64,000 nucleotides of DNA from JBPCNH01 sp051001455 (GTDB taxonomy: Bacteria > Actinomycetota > CADDZG01 > WHSQ01): contig JBPCNH010000030.1 in assembly GCA_051001455.1 (NCBI GenBank), positions 62,001-126,000 on the forward strand, written 5' to 3'. The position numbers and the translations under genes were made by a program. The notes under the pieces were generated by a model that had not been told where the DNA came from, did no database searches, and saw only the letters and a program-made list of their open reading frames with translations. Numbering within the stretch: the stretch's first letter is position 1; every line of letters begins with the position of its first letter. Shown here piece by piece: positions 1 to 8,976 of the stretch.

Positions 1-113
1 GCGCGGACGAATCTCTTCGGCGCGATGAATGCGGCAACTCCGACAGCAACGCGCCCCAGGGAAAGAGCGCGGACGAGATCCTCATCACTGAGCTCTAGCT
101 CTACGTCAGCCAT
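1..113 (-). CDS. Truncated N-terminus of an unidentified protein
   Basis: Reading leftward from an ATG at 113 there is an open frame that runs off the left edge of the window (at least 37 codons, starting MADVELELSDEDLVRAL). The ATG overlaps the stop of the NUDIX gene in an ATGGCTGA arrangement, which suggests translational coupling as the next gene of the same operon. The visible part has an acidic start followed by a more hydrophobic stretch (GRVAVGVAAFIAPKRF) that could be the beginning of a membrane segment. Too little is present to name a family. Confidence 0.55.
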   Translation of the reverse strand, partial: MADVELELSDEDLVRALSLGRVAVGVAAFIAPKRFVR

Positions 114-609
114 CCTCCAGTGCCCTCCTCAATAACTCGCGGTCATGCGGCCAGGCGAAGTCGGCATCGGCCAGCTCGCCTTTCTCTAGCCACAAGATCT
201 CGGCCACATCATCAGCCGGTTCCGGATCTCCCGAAACCCAGCGGGCCTTGAAACCGAGTGCCAGGACCATGTCACCTTCATCCCCGTATCGGTGCGGGAC
301 CATCGAAACGCAATCGGCCATCTCGGTCTCGATCTCTATGCCCAACTCCTCGCGAACCTCGCGCTTCAAGCCATCCACGGGGTGCTCGTCGGGGCCCAGG
401 AATCCGCCGGGTACGTCTAGCCTGCCCTTCTCGGGGTCGCGCGCCCGCACGGTTACCAGGGCCCGGCCGGCCTTGACGATGGCTGCTCCGGCGGTTGGGG
501 CCATATTGCGATACCAGGACCTGCCGCAACTACCACAGGCAGCCCCGCCTTCGGGATCGGGATCCTCTAAGGACGCGCTGCAGGCGGGGCAGAAGCGGAA
601 CGGCTTCAT
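106..609 (-). CDS. NUDIX hydrolase with N-terminal zinc ribbon
   Basis: A 167-residue NUDIX-family pyrophosphohydrolase, likely acting on a nucleoside diphosphate derivative; the substrate cannot be deduced. Residues 7-27 hold two Cys pairs (CPAC and CGSC) forming a zinc ribbon like that at the N-terminus of NADH pyrophosphatase-type NUDIX proteins. The NUDIX box follows at about residues 68-91, with glycine at its start, the REVREELG core and the conserved glutamates. The ATG at 609 overlaps the TGA of the upstream adenosyltransferase gene by 4 bases (ATGA), so the two are probably co-translated. A general housecleaning role is inferred. Confidence 0.85.
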   Translation of the reverse strand: MKPFRFCPACSASLEDPDPEGGAACGSCGRSWYRNMAPTAGAAIVKAGRALVTVRARDPEKGRLDVPGGFLGPDEHPVDGLKREVREELGIEIETEMADCVSMVPHRYGDEGDMVLALGFKARWVSGDPEPADDVAEILWLEKGELADADFAWPHDRELLRRALEDG

Positions 610-1163
610 CGTTGCCGGGAGGGTTCCGCTCTAGTGCCGCGCTCGGCTTCCTCGAAACGCGCGCATGCGAACAGCAGGTCGCTCACTCTGTTGAGGTAGC
701 GCAGGATCTCGGGGTCCGCGACCAGGCCCTCTCTATCGAGTGCTACGGCCTGTCTCTCGGCCCGCCGGATCGTCGAACGAGCCACGTCGAGTCCTGCCGA
801 CGACATGAGCGCCCCGGGAAGGATGAACTCCTGTGGCAGAGGGTGCTTCTCCAGCAACCTGTCGATGTCTTTCTCTGCCTGCTCGGTCATATCCGGAGAT
901 ACCTTGGAAACACCTTCTTGGAGTTTGTCCTGATTCTCGGAACTGGTCGCCAATTGCGCTCCGACCAGGAACATCTCACGCTGGATCCGGATCACGATGG
1001 CCTCGACCTGCTCGCCCAACCCTGCAGCGCGCGCCAGACCGAGCGCCGAAACGGTCTCGTCCAAGGTCCCGTAGACCTCGGTCCGGAGGTCGGCTTTCGA
1101 AACGCGGCCCCCATAGAGGAGACCGGTTGTCCCGTCATCACCCTTTTTCGTATAGATCCTCAT
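606..1163 (-). CDS. ATP:cob(I)alamin adenosyltransferase, PduO type
   Basis: This 185-residue protein transfers the 5'-deoxyadenosyl group of ATP to cob(I)alamin, making coenzyme B12. Family hallmarks are visible: the N-terminal ATP-binding stretch YTKKGDDGTTGLLYGGRVSK, the GTLDE segment near residue 52, the RRAER motif near residue 134 and the C-terminal YLNRVSDLLFACAR helix. Length matches typical PduO/MMAB proteins. It starts at an ATG (1163) and is followed with a 4-base overlap by the NUDIX gene. It is divergent from the nucleoside transporter operon, so 1164-1280 must hold both promoters. A B12-dependent partner enzyme is not in the window. Confidence 0.9.
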   Translation of the reverse strand: MRIYTKKGDDGTTGLLYGGRVSKADLRTEVYGTLDETVSALGLARAAGLGEQVEAIVIRIQREMFLVGAQLATSSENQDKLQEGVSKVSPDMTEQAEKDIDRLLEKHPLPQEFILPGALMSSAGLDVARSTIRRAERQAVALDREGLVADPEILRYLNRVSDLLFACARFEEAERGTRAEPSRQR

Positions 1164-1239
1164 ACGTCCAAGACACTATCCGTCCATGAGTCGGATGGCC
1201 CTATCGGTAACCATGCCCTCTCTATATGCTCCCTGGATG

Positions 1240-1259
1240 GGTCCCTAGCAGATGGGACC
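1240..1259. promoter_or_regulatory. Stem-loop upstream of the nucleoside operon
   Basis: GGTCCC (1240-1245) and GGGACC (1254-1259) form a 6-bp inverted repeat around an 8-base loop, ending 21 bases before the TTG start of the lipoprotein gene. It could be an operator or a leader hairpin; a TATATG box at about 1223 is a possible -10. No recognisable riboswitch core is present. Confidence 0.25.
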
Positions 1260-1280
1260 GCGTATACGGGAGGTCCTAAG

Positions 1281-2381
1281 TTGAGCAAACTCCGACGGCC
1301 CTGGCTGGCCGCTCTTCTCATGGTGGTAGCCCTTTTCGCGGCAGCGTGCGCAGAAGAAGCGGACGATCCAGACCCCGCCGCGGGTGAAACGGAGGCAACA
1401 GAAGACGTCGATTTCCTCGCTTGTCAGGTCACCGATACGGGCGGAGTCGACGACAAGTCCTTCAACCAGACCGCCTATGCAGGTCTCGAGCGTGCAGAGA
1501 GCGAGCTCGGCGTCGAGATCGCCTTTCTCGAGTCCCAAACGCCGAACGATTTCGAGCCCAACATCAACGCGTTCATCGATCAAGGCTGCGACCTGATCGT
1601 CACGGTCGGGTTCCTCCTCGGCGACGCCACCGCGGCAGCGGCCGAAGCCAATCCCAATACCAAGTTCGCCATCGTCGACGTGGACTTCTTCGACTTCGAA
1701 GCGGGCGAGGACATCACCTTCGAAAACGCCAAGGAGCTGACCTTCCAAACAGACCAGGCAGCATTCCTCGCCGGTTACCTCGCCGCGGGGATGACCGAGA
1801 CCGGCAAGCTCGGAACCTTTGGTGGCATCAACATTCCACCGGTCACCATCTTCATGAACGGTTTCGAGGAGGGGATGGATCACTACAACAAGCAGAAGGA
1901 CGCCGACGTAGAGCTCCTCGGCTGGGATTCGGGCAAGCAGGATGGACTCTTCACCGGCGATTTCGAGAACCAGGACAACGGTCGCAACACTGCAGAGTCG
2001 CTTCTCGATGAGGGCGCCGACATCATCATGCCGGTTGCCGGCCCCGTCGGCCTGGGCTCGGCCGCTGCCGTTGAGGATGCAGGAGAAGGCTCGCTCATCT
2101 GGGTTGACACCGACGGATGCGTAAGCGCGTCGGAGTTCTGCCCGCTGTTCCTCACGAGCGTCATGAAGAACATGGACGTCGCGGTCTTCGATGCGATCGA
2201 ATCCGCTCTCAACGACACCTTCGAAGGGGGCGTCTACTCCGGAACCTTGGAGAACGATGGCGTCGGGATCGCGCCGTATCACGAGTTCGAAAGCGAGATT
2301 CCCGACGAGCTGAAGACGGAAGTCGAGGAGTTGAGGGCACAGATCATCTCGGGAGAGATCACCGTCGGCGGCGGCCAGTAG
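1281..2381 (+). CDS. BMP/PnrA-family nucleoside-binding lipoprotein
   Basis: This is the extracytoplasmic substrate-binding lipoprotein of a nucleoside ABC importer. I place the start at TTG 1281 because GGGAGGT lies just upstream and the protein then begins with a charged KLRR, a hydrophobic helix and a lipobox ending in Cys23 (AAAC). The mature part shows BMP-family features: DTGGVDDKSFNQ near the start, IVTVGFLLGDATA, GTFGGINIPPVT and VAGPVGLGSAAA. The frame is open far upstream (to 495), but that part lies antisense to the adenosyltransferase and is not counted. About 366 residues, normal for the family. Followed after 21 bases by its ATPase; purine nucleosides are the likely cargo. Confidence 0.88.
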   Translation: MSKLRRPWLAALLMVVALFAAACAEEADDPDPAAGETEATEDVDFLACQVTDTGGVDDKSFNQTAYAGLERAESELGVEIAFLESQTPNDFEPNINAFIDQGCDLIVTVGFLLGDATAAAAEANPNTKFAIVDVDFFDFEAGEDITFENAKELTFQTDQAAFLAGYLAAGMTETGKLGTFGGINIPPVTIFMNGFEEGMDHYNKQKDADVELLGWDSGKQDGLFTGDFENQDNGRNTAESLLDEGADIIMPVAGPVGLGSAAAVEDAGEGSLIWVDTDGCVSASEFCPLFLTSVMKNMDVAVFDAIESALNDTFEGGVYSGTLENDGVGIAPYHEFESEIPDELKTEVEELRAQIISGEITVGGGQ

Positions 2382-2402
2382 AAACCGGCAACTCGTCTCG
2401 TA

Positions 2403-3968
2403 ATGAAGGTCGAACTTCGAGGGATCACTAAGACGTTCCCCGGAGTGGTAGCGAACAAGGATGTGGACCTCACCCTGGAAGCGGGTGAGGTCCACGCTTT
2501 ATTGGGGGAGAACGGGGCCGGCAAGTCCACACTGATGAATGTCCTCTTCGGCCTCTACGAGCAGGATGCAGGCACGATCCTCCTCGAAGATGAAGAGGTT
2601 GCTTTCAAGAATCCGAATGACGCGATCGCCGCCGGGATCGGGATGGTGCACCAACACTTCATGCTGGTACCGGTCTTCACGGTGACCGAGAACGTCATGT
2701 TGGGTGTAGAGCCGACCGGGGCGGGCGGTTTGCTGCACCGGCACGAAGCCAGGGCCAAACTGGTTGAGCTATCCGAAGAGTACGGACTCACGGTCGACCC
2801 CGATGCCGTCGTCGAAGATCTCCCCGTTGGTGTTCAGCAACGGGTCGAGATACTTAAAGCCCTCTATCGCGACGCTGACTGCCTCATCCTCGATGAACCG
2901 ACGGCTGTATTAACGCCGCAGGAAACCCAGCAGCTCTTCCGCGTGATCGAGGCGCTCAAAGAAAGAGGACGCAGCATCGTTTTCATCTCGCACAAGCTGA
3001 AAGAGGTTCTGACGATCGCCGACAGGATCAGCGTCCTGCGTCGAGGCGAGCTAGTCGGTTCCGCTACGCCCGCGGAGACGACCGAGCAAGAGCTTGCGAC
3101 GATGATGGTCGGGCGCGAGGTCCAGTTGGAAGTACCGAAGGACAAGCCCGAGCCCGGCGCGCCGGTTCTGGAGGTACGAGACCTCCACGTGCTGGACGAC
3201 CGTGGCCAGATAGCGGTCGACGGGGTCTCGTTCAACGTGCGCGCAGGTGAGATCCTGGGCGTCGCAGGTGTGCAGGGGAACGGCCAAACCGAGCTCGTTG
3301 AAGCCATCACGGGGATGCGTAAGCCGGCGAGCGGCACAATCTTGATAGACGGCAAAGACGTCACCGGCAGGTCACCCCGTGCCTTGTTCAACGAAGGTGT
3401 GGCTCACGTGCCTGAGGACCGGCAAGGTGACGGTCTCGTCACGTCCTTTCCGATCAAGGACAACCTTGTACTCAACTCCTTCTCTGAGAAACCGTTCGCG
3501 CGCGGGCTCCGCATCAACCGTGGAGCTGTGAAGGAATCTGCCGAGGCCCTTGTAGACGAGTACGACATCCGCACGACGTCGATCGACGCAACTGCCTCGA
3601 CATTGTCGGGTGGGAACCAACAGAAGCTCATCGTAGCGAGAGAATTCTCCCAAGCGAAGCGGCTCTTGATCGCGGCACAACCTACGCGAGGGCTCGATGT
3701 TGGCTCGATCCAATACATCCATGCCCAGGTCGTAGCCAAGCGCGACGAAGGGGTCGCCGTCGTGATCGTTTCCTCGGAATTAGACGAAGTGCTGTCGCTC
3801 GGCGATCGGATCGCAGTGATGTACCAAGGCAGGATCGCCGACATCCTTGAACGGGAGAACGCTACGAGAGAGGAATGTGGCCTCCTCATGGCCGGCTCGA
3901 AGGCGCCGCGTCCCTCTATGCCGAAAGCGGATGAGTCTGCGGCGCCGGTAGACGATCCCGATGGCTGA
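2403..3968 (+). CDS. Nucleoside ABC transporter ATPase, double-domain
   Basis: Cytoplasmic ATPase of 521 residues with two fused nucleotide-binding domains, as in sugar and BMP-type nucleoside importers. Domain 1 has Walker A GENGAGKST at residues 35-43, a signature-like VGVQQRVEIL and Walker B LILDEPT. Domain 2 has the degenerate Walker A region GVQGNGQTEL, a canonical LSGGNQQK signature and LIAAQPTRGLD in which Gln replaces the catalytic Glu. Both deviations are normal for this family, so one site is probably catalytically weak. The end overlaps the first permease gene by 8 bases. The ATG at 2403 has no strong ribosome-binding site, consistent with coupling to the lipoprotein gene. Confidence 0.9.
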   Translation: MKVELRGITKTFPGVVANKDVDLTLEAGEVHALLGENGAGKSTLMNVLFGLYEQDAGTILLEDEEVAFKNPNDAIAAGIGMVHQHFMLVPVFTVTENVMLGVEPTGAGGLLHRHEARAKLVELSEEYGLTVDPDAVVEDLPVGVQQRVEILKALYRDADCLILDEPTAVLTPQETQQLFRVIEALKERGRSIVFISHKLKEVLTIADRISVLRRGELVGSATPAETTEQELATMMVGREVQLEVPKDKPEPGAPVLEVRDLHVLDDRGQIAVDGVSFNVRAGEILGVAGVQGNGQTELVEAITGMRKPASGTILIDGKDVTGRSPRALFNEGVAHVPEDRQGDGLVTSFPIKDNLVLNSFSEKPFARGLRINRGAVKESAEALVDEYDIRTTSIDATASTLSGGNQQKLIVAREFSQAKRLLIAAQPTRGLDVGSIQYIHAQVVAKRDEGVAVVIVSSELDEVLSLGDRIAVMYQGRIADILERENATREECGLLMAGSKAPRPSMPKADESAAPVDDPDG

Positions 3969-5133
3969 TCCCGGCAGCAGTAACGAGCGTCTGAAGGATC
4001 TGGGACGCGCGGTACTGGTTCCCGTCCTCGCGCTGTTATCCGGGTTGTTACTCGGTGCGGTCGTGATGGTTTTCTCAGATCCCGAGACCCTGCGAGCATG
4101 GGCGTCGTTCGGTCGGAACCCGGGGCGCGCCTTCAGCGAGTCGTGGGAGTTGATCTCGACTGCATACAGCGCCCTGTTCCGAGGTTCCCTTGGCAGCCGG
4201 GGAGCCATAAGCGAGACGATCGTCGCGGCAACACCACTTATCCTGGCCGGGCTCTCAGTAGCACTCGCGTTCCGAGCAGGGCTCTTCAACATCGGCGCCG
4301 AAGGTCAACTTCTCGCAGGTACGCTCGCCGCTGCGTTCGTCGGGTTCACCTTCAAGTCTCTGCCGATGCCGATGCTCCTTCCGTTCACCCTGCTCGCGGG
4401 TGCCAGCGGCGGAGCTCTGTGGGGCTTCGTCCCGGGGTTGCTGAAGGCAAAGACCGGAGCCCACGAAGTCATTGTGACCATCATGATGAACTACGTCGCG
4501 TTCCGGCTCGCCGACTATCTGCTGAAAGGAGATGTTTTCCGGCGTCCCGAACGCAACGATCCTGTGTCTAAGGGGGTGGGGGAGAACGCGGTCCTGCCGA
4601 AGATCGCCGGCGACGACCTACGCATCCATGCGGGGATCATCCTTGCGCTTCTAGTTACCTACGGCGTGTGGTGGCTGCTCTTCCGATCGACGATCGGTTT
4701 CCGGTTCAGGACCGTAGGGTCCAATCCAAAGGCTGCCGCCTACGCGGGCATAAGCGTCGGAGGGACCTTCATGGTTTCGATGGCGCTCGCCGGTGCACTC
4801 GCTGGCCTCGCCGGCACCACACAGTTGCTTGGCATCCAACGCAACGTGTTCCCCGGTTTCTCTTCCGGTTACGGCTTCGACGCGATCGCCCTGGCCCTGC
4901 TGGGGCGCACTCACCCAGTGGGAGTGGTAGGCGCCGCGCTCTTGTTCGGGGGACTGCGAGCCGGCGCGACCGGGATGCAGGCGGCAACCTCCACGCCCGT
5001 CGACATCATCGTCGTGATCCAGGCTCTGATCATCACCTTCATGGCCGCGCCTTTGCTCGTACGCGAGGTCTTCAGGATCCGCGAGAAGAGACGCGCTGAG
5101 GTCGAAACCTTCTCGAAGAGCTGGGCAACATGA
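3961..5133 (+). CDS. Nucleoside ABC transporter permease 1
   Basis: Integral membrane subunit (390 residues) of the BPD_transp_2 family found with BMP lipoproteins. It has an N-terminal hydrophobic helix near residues 17-37 and a series of membrane segments from about residue 80 to 375. The conserved stretch FNIGAEGQLLAGTLAAAFVG is the family hallmark shared by permeases of nucleoside and branched-chain amino acid importers. It overlaps the ATPase stop by 8 bases and ends in an ATGA overlap with the second permease. The two permeases would form the heterodimeric channel. Confidence 0.9.
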   Translation: MADPGSSNERLKDLGRAVLVPVLALLSGLLLGAVVMVFSDPETLRAWASFGRNPGRAFSESWELISTAYSALFRGSLGSRGAISETIVAATPLILAGLSVALAFRAGLFNIGAEGQLLAGTLAAAFVGFTFKSLPMPMLLPFTLLAGASGGALWGFVPGLLKAKTGAHEVIVTIMMNYVAFRLADYLLKGDVFRRPERNDPVSKGVGENAVLPKIAGDDLRIHAGIILALLVTYGVWWLLFRSTIGFRFRTVGSNPKAAAYAGISVGGTFMVSMALAGALAGLAGTTQLLGIQRNVFPGFSSGYGFDAIALALLGRTHPVGVVGAALLFGGLRAGATGMQAATSTPVDIIVVIQALIITFMAAPLLVREVFRIREKRRAEVETFSKSWAT

Positions 5134-6377
5134 GGACACGCGAGACGGTCTCCAACGCGCGTGCGAGAGGCTACGGGATCCTCTACCTGGTACTTGCGGT
5201 CGGGATCATGTGGTGGTTCGGACTTGGTGCAGACCCCGGAACCGATGCCAGCTTCGGATTGAACTCTCGCGACGCCGCCTTCGAGCTGCCGCCACTGGTG
5301 GTCCCTGCCCGCGGCACCGCGTTCCTCCTCGGCGTGATCGCCGCTTTCCTCGGAGGCGTCCAACTTGCGCGCGGATTCGGAAAGAAGACGTATGGAATCT
5401 TGGCCATCGTCGTCGCATGCTTCATCGCTTCTTTCCTCGTATGGGCGACGGCAGGGGGATCGCTCAACCTGCTCGGGATGCTCAACTCGACGCTCCTTCG
5501 AGCAGTCCCGATCACGCTCGGCGCATTGTCCGGAGTGCTGTGCGAGCGCTCGGGCGTCATCAATATCGCAATCGAAGGCATGATGCTGACCGCGGCGTTC
5601 ACAGGGTCCATCGTTGCAAGCGCGTCGGGAAGTCTCTGGATCGGCCTCGCCCTCGGTGTTTTTTCGGGCGGTCTGATGGGAGCTCTGCTGGCGGTGCTAT
5701 CTATCCGTTACCGCGTCAACCAGATCATCGGTGGGACGGTGCTCAACATCTTCGCCATCGGGCTCACCAGTTATCTTTCCGCGCGTTTGTTCTCGACCTA
5801 CCAGGAACTGAACAATCCGGGAAGATTCACCGTCACTAAGATCCCGATCCTGTCGGAGATCCCCATCATCGGACCGATCCTGTTCGCGAACAACATCTTC
5901 ATCTATCTGATGTTCCTGTTGATCGCCGTGATCCACATCGGCCTCTTCCGAACCCGTTGGGGGCTCCGGGTGCGGGCCGTCGGTGAACACCCCAAAGCAG
6001 CTGACACCGTCGGGATCAAAGTGCTGAGGGTCCGCTACCAAAACGTGATCATGGGCGGGATGGCGGCCGGACTGGCGGGCGCATATTTCACCCTGGGGTC
6101 GGTCGGCCGCTTCGACGAGAACATGACGGGAGGCCGTGGCTTCATCGCGCTTGCCGCCATGATCGTCGGGCGGTGGAATCCGATCGGCGCGTTCGCCGCA
6201 GCCCTTCTGTTCGGTTTCGCCGATTCCCTCCAGAACAAACTCGCCATCCTGGACGTGCCCATCCCATCGGAATTCCTGCTGATGGCGCCCTATCTCGCCA
6301 CGATCCTCGTCGTCGCGGGGGTGGTCGGCCGTGCCCGAGCCCCGGCCGCCGATGGGGAGCCCTACGTCAAGGGGTAG
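5130..6377 (+). CDS. Nucleoside ABC transporter permease 2
   Basis: Second membrane subunit (415 residues) of the same importer, BPD_transp_2 family. After an N-terminal helix there is a roughly 50-residue extracytoplasmic stretch (about 33-65), then multiple membrane helices. The hallmark INIAIEGMMLTAAFTGSI lies near residues 146-163. The ATG overlaps the TGA of permease 1 (ATGA). It ends 47 bases before the cytidine deaminase start, with no strong terminator between, so uptake and salvage genes probably share a transcript. Confidence 0.9.
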   Translation: MRTRETVSNARARGYGILYLVLAVGIMWWFGLGADPGTDASFGLNSRDAAFELPPLVVPARGTAFLLGVIAAFLGGVQLARGFGKKTYGILAIVVACFIASFLVWATAGGSLNLLGMLNSTLLRAVPITLGALSGVLCERSGVINIAIEGMMLTAAFTGSIVASASGSLWIGLALGVFSGGLMGALLAVLSIRYRVNQIIGGTVLNIFAIGLTSYLSARLFSTYQELNNPGRFTVTKIPILSEIPIIGPILFANNIFIYLMFLLIAVIHIGLFRTRWGLRVRAVGEHPKAADTVGIKVLRVRYQNVIMGGMAAGLAGAYFTLGSVGRFDENMTGGRGFIALAAMIVGRWNPIGAFAAALLFGFADSLQNKLAILDVPIPSEFLLMAPYLATILVVAGVVGRARAPAADGEPYVKG

Positions 6378-6424
6378 AAAGCGCGACACTTACTCACTGT
6401 CACTATCAGCAAGGAAGGAAGCGC

Positions 6425-6832
6425 ATGGGCCACGGAGTCACCTGGGAAGAACTCAGAGCAGAAGCCACCGATGCTGCGGCCCGAGCTTACGCCCCATACT
6501 CGCGCCTTCACGTCGGTGCCGCCGGGGTCGTCGATGACGGCAGCATCATCACGGGATGCAACGTCGAGAATGCGTCCTATGGAGTGACCTTATGCGCCGA
6601 ATGCGGATTGGTGTCCGCGCTCTACGACTCCGGAGGCGGACGACTCGAAGCGATCTGCGTCGTGGATCAGAACGGCGATCACATGATGCCTTGCGGACGC
6701 TGTAGGCAGATACTCCTCGAAGTCGGCGGGCCGAATCTCTTGATCGATTCTCCGGATGGTCCGCGTCGCTTGGACGCGCTGCTCCCGGACGCGTTCACTC
6801 CGGCAGAGCTCGGATCGCGCCAGTCCGTCTAA
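6425..6832 (+). CDS. cdd: Cytidine deaminase
   Basis: Hydrolytic deaminase converting cytidine and deoxycytidine to uridine and deoxyuridine. The 135-residue size matches the small homotetrameric class. Zinc ligands are Cys57 in CAEC (Glu59 as proton shuttle) and Cys90/Cys93 in PCGRCRQ; the substrate-binding segment GCNVENASYG precedes them. The ATG at 6425 is chosen because AAGGAAGG lies at 6411-6418; the open frame upstream overlaps permease 2 and is not used. Placement after the importer and before two nucleoside phosphorylases makes it step one of pyrimidine salvage. Confidence 0.93.
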   Translation: MGHGVTWEELRAEATDAAARAYAPYSRLHVGAAGVVDDGSIITGCNVENASYGVTLCAECGLVSALYDSGGGRLEAICVVDQNGDHMMPCGRCRQILLEVGGPNLLIDSPDGPRRLDALLPDAFTPAELGSRQSV

Positions 6833-6848
6833 CTTCCGCGGTTCGCAC

Positions 6849-8120
6849 ATGGACCTAGTCGACGTCATCCGGACGAAGCGCGACGGAGGCAGGCTGACCG
6901 ACGAGCAGATCAGCTGGTTCCTCAAGTCGTACACCGACGGAGCCATCCCGGACGAGCAAGCCGCGGCGTTGCTGATGGCGATCGTGTGGCGGGGGATGGA
7001 AGCGGACGAGCTCGCTCATTGGACGGCCGCCATGATCGCTTCCGGCGAACGGTTGGACCTCTCCTCGATCGGAAAAAGAACCGTCGACAAGCATTCGACC
7101 GGAGGGGTCGGGGACAAGATGTCGTTGATCCTGGCCCCGCTGATCGCCACGTTCGGACTCGCCGATCCGATGCTTTCGGGACGCGGACTTGGTCATACCG
7201 GAGGCACCCTCGACAAACTCGAGTCGATCTCCGGCTTCCGGGCGGATCTCTCCACCGCCGAGATGTTGAAGGTGCTGTCCGAGGTCGGTTGTGTCATCTG
7301 CTCGGCGGGACCGGAGCTTGCCCCTGCCGACCGCAAGCTGTACGCGCTGCGGGACGTAACCGGAACGGTCGAATCGATCCCGCTGATCGCGTCGTCGATC
7401 ATGAGCAAGAAGATCGCCGAAGGCACCGAGGCGCTGGTGCTGGACGTGAAGGTCGGGTCCGGTGCGTTTATGCCGACACTCGAGGGCGCCCGGGAGCTTG
7501 CCGAAACGATGGTGCAGCTGGGGGCCGCGCACGGCGTGAAGACCGCCGCGCTGTTGACGGACATGGACCAGCCCATCGGACGCACGGCAGGAAACGCGCT
7601 CGAAGTGGCGGAATCCGTCGAGGTGATGAGAGGCGGGGGTCCAACCGACACGATCGCGATAACCCTGGCGCTGGCGGACGAGATGCTGCGCCTTACGGGA
7701 ACCGAGGGAGACTCGAGCGCGCCGCTGAGCGACAAGACGGCGCTCGTTAAATGGAACGACATGGCGAGCGCTCAAGGTGGCGACCCATCAGCCGAACTGC
7801 CGGCCGCGTCCGAGCGCAAGACCGTGGCGGCCCCGCGCGGCGGGTTCGTGCAGCGCGTCGACGCGCGGGCAGTCGGCGTAGCTGCCTGGAGGCTAGGCGC
7901 CGGGCGCGCCGCGAAAGATCAAGACGTGAGCCCCGTGGCGGGAGTGGAGACACTGGCCGCGGCGGGAACCGAAGTGCAGGAAGGCGAGCCGCTCTTCGAG
8001 TTGCACGCGGATGACCCCGCGTTGTTCGAGCGCGCCCTCGAAGCCCTCGACGGAGCGGTGGAGTTCGGGCCGGAACCACCAATGGAGCGGCAGTTGGTGC
8101 TGGAAACGATCCGCGCATGA
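6849..8120 (+). CDS. Thymidine / pyrimidine-nucleoside phosphorylase
   Basis: Phosphorolyses thymidine and/or (deoxy)uridine to base and (deoxy)ribose-1-phosphate. The 423-residue protein carries the phosphate-binding KHSTGGVGDK near residue 80 and the family signature SGRGLGHTGGTLDKLESI near residue 110, followed by the alpha/beta domain and a C-terminal domain typical of the DeoA/Pdp family. Whether it is thymidine-specific or also uses uridine cannot be read. The start at 6849 lies 16 bases after cdd. Its sugar product links to the DeoC and aldehyde dehydrogenase genes encoded on the opposite strand at 10-13 kb. Confidence 0.92.
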   Translation: MDLVDVIRTKRDGGRLTDEQISWFLKSYTDGAIPDEQAAALLMAIVWRGMEADELAHWTAAMIASGERLDLSSIGKRTVDKHSTGGVGDKMSLILAPLIATFGLADPMLSGRGLGHTGGTLDKLESISGFRADLSTAEMLKVLSEVGCVICSAGPELAPADRKLYALRDVTGTVESIPLIASSIMSKKIAEGTEALVLDVKVGSGAFMPTLEGARELAETMVQLGAAHGVKTAALLTDMDQPIGRTAGNALEVAESVEVMRGGGPTDTIAITLALADEMLRLTGTEGDSSAPLSDKTALVKWNDMASAQGGDPSAELPAASERKTVAAPRGGFVQRVDARAVGVAAWRLGAGRAAKDQDVSPVAGVETLAAAGTEVQEGEPLFELHADDPALFERALEALDGAVEFGPEPPMERQLVLETIRA

Positions 8121-8172
8121 ACACTCGCAGCGTGAGCGTGAGCGCGAGCGGCGCAGGAAGGGCGGCGCGAGC

Positions 8173-8976
8173 ATGACCCCCCGCAATGCCCCGGTCGCGG
8201 GGGTGATCGAAGAAGCCACCGGGAGGGACGGTTGGAAGGTGGCCGTGGTGCTCGGCTCAGGCCTGAGCGAGCTCGCCGGCAGCCTCATCGCCGATGAGCC
8301 GATCCCCTTCGACCGCATCCGAGGCATGCCCTCCTCGGCGGTCGCCGGGCACCAGGGCGCCCTGTTCGCAGGCGATGTGGGAAGGACGCCCACCCTGGTA
8401 TTCGCCGGACGCGTCCATCTCTACGAAGGACACGACCCCTCCGCGGTGACCTATCCGATCCGCGCCGCTATAGGCGCGGGGTGTGAAGTAATCGTCCTGA
8501 CCAACGCAGCCGGAGGCATCCGCGCGGGCCTCGAGGTCGGCGCGCCGTGTCTTATCTCCGACCACCTGAATCTCACAGGCCTCACTCCCCTGTTCGGACC
8601 CAACGACGACACCATCGGCCCGCGCTTCCTCGATCTCAGCGAGGTGTACTCGGCTCGGTTGCGGGCTCTCGCTCGCGAGATCGACCCCGACCTCCAGGAG
8701 GGCGTCTACGCCGGCCTCCTTGGCCCTACCTACGAGACGCCGGCCGAGGTGAAGATGCTTCGCACCCTAGGCGCCGACCTCGTCGGCATGTCCACGGTCA
8801 ATGAAGCGATCGCGGCGCGCTACCTGGGCGCCGAGGTGCTCGGCATCTCGGTTGTGAGCAACCCGGCTGCAGGCATCAGCGCCACCCCGCTGGACCACTC
8901 CGAGGTAAGCGCCGCCGGGCAACGAGCGTCGGCGCGCCTAGAAACCCTGCTGCGGGCCCTCCTCCAAAACCTCTAA
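8173..8976 (+). CDS. Purine-nucleoside phosphorylase
   Basis: Trimeric-type purine nucleoside phosphorylase (267 residues) splitting inosine/guanosine and deoxy forms with phosphate. Visible motifs are the phosphate loop VLGSGLSEL, GRVHLYEGHDP, LTNAAGGI and the base-site region VGMSTVNEA with NP near residue 240. The ATG at 8173 is preceded by AGGAAGG at about 8156-8162; the 52-base gap after the pyrimidine phosphorylase contains short GTGAGC repeats. Its TAA stop is the first part of a terminal inverted repeat of the downstream cassette, so the last codon touches the insertion boundary. Confidence 0.92.
   Translation: MTPRNAPVAGVIEEATGRDGWKVAVVLGSGLSELAGSLIADEPIPFDRIRGMPSSAVAGHQGALFAGDVGRTPTLVFAGRVHLYEGHDPSAVTYPIRAAIGAGCEVIVLTNAAGGIRAGLEVGAPCLISDHLNLTGLTPLFGPNDDTIGPRFLDLSEVYSARLRALAREIDPDLQEGVYAGLLGPTYETPAEVKMLRTLGADLVGMSTVNEAIAARYLGAEVLGISVVSNPAAGISATPLDHSEVSAAGQRASARLETLLRALLQNL

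Noticed and set aside
495..1280. N-terminal extension of the BMP lipoprotein frame
   Set aside because: Lies antisense to the adenosyltransferase gene; the ribosome-binding site and signal peptide place the start at TTG 1281.
1245..2495. Long open frame on the minus strand (416 codons) opposite the BMP lipoprotein
   Set aside because: It mirrors the lipoprotein codons, has no family features, and the plus-strand protein has a clear signal peptide and BMP motifs.
8121..8172. Short GTGAGC-type repeats as a CRISPR or tandem-repeat locus
   Set aside because: Only two or three degenerate 6-base copies in a 52-base gap; there is no spacer structure. No CRISPR array was seen anywhere in the window.
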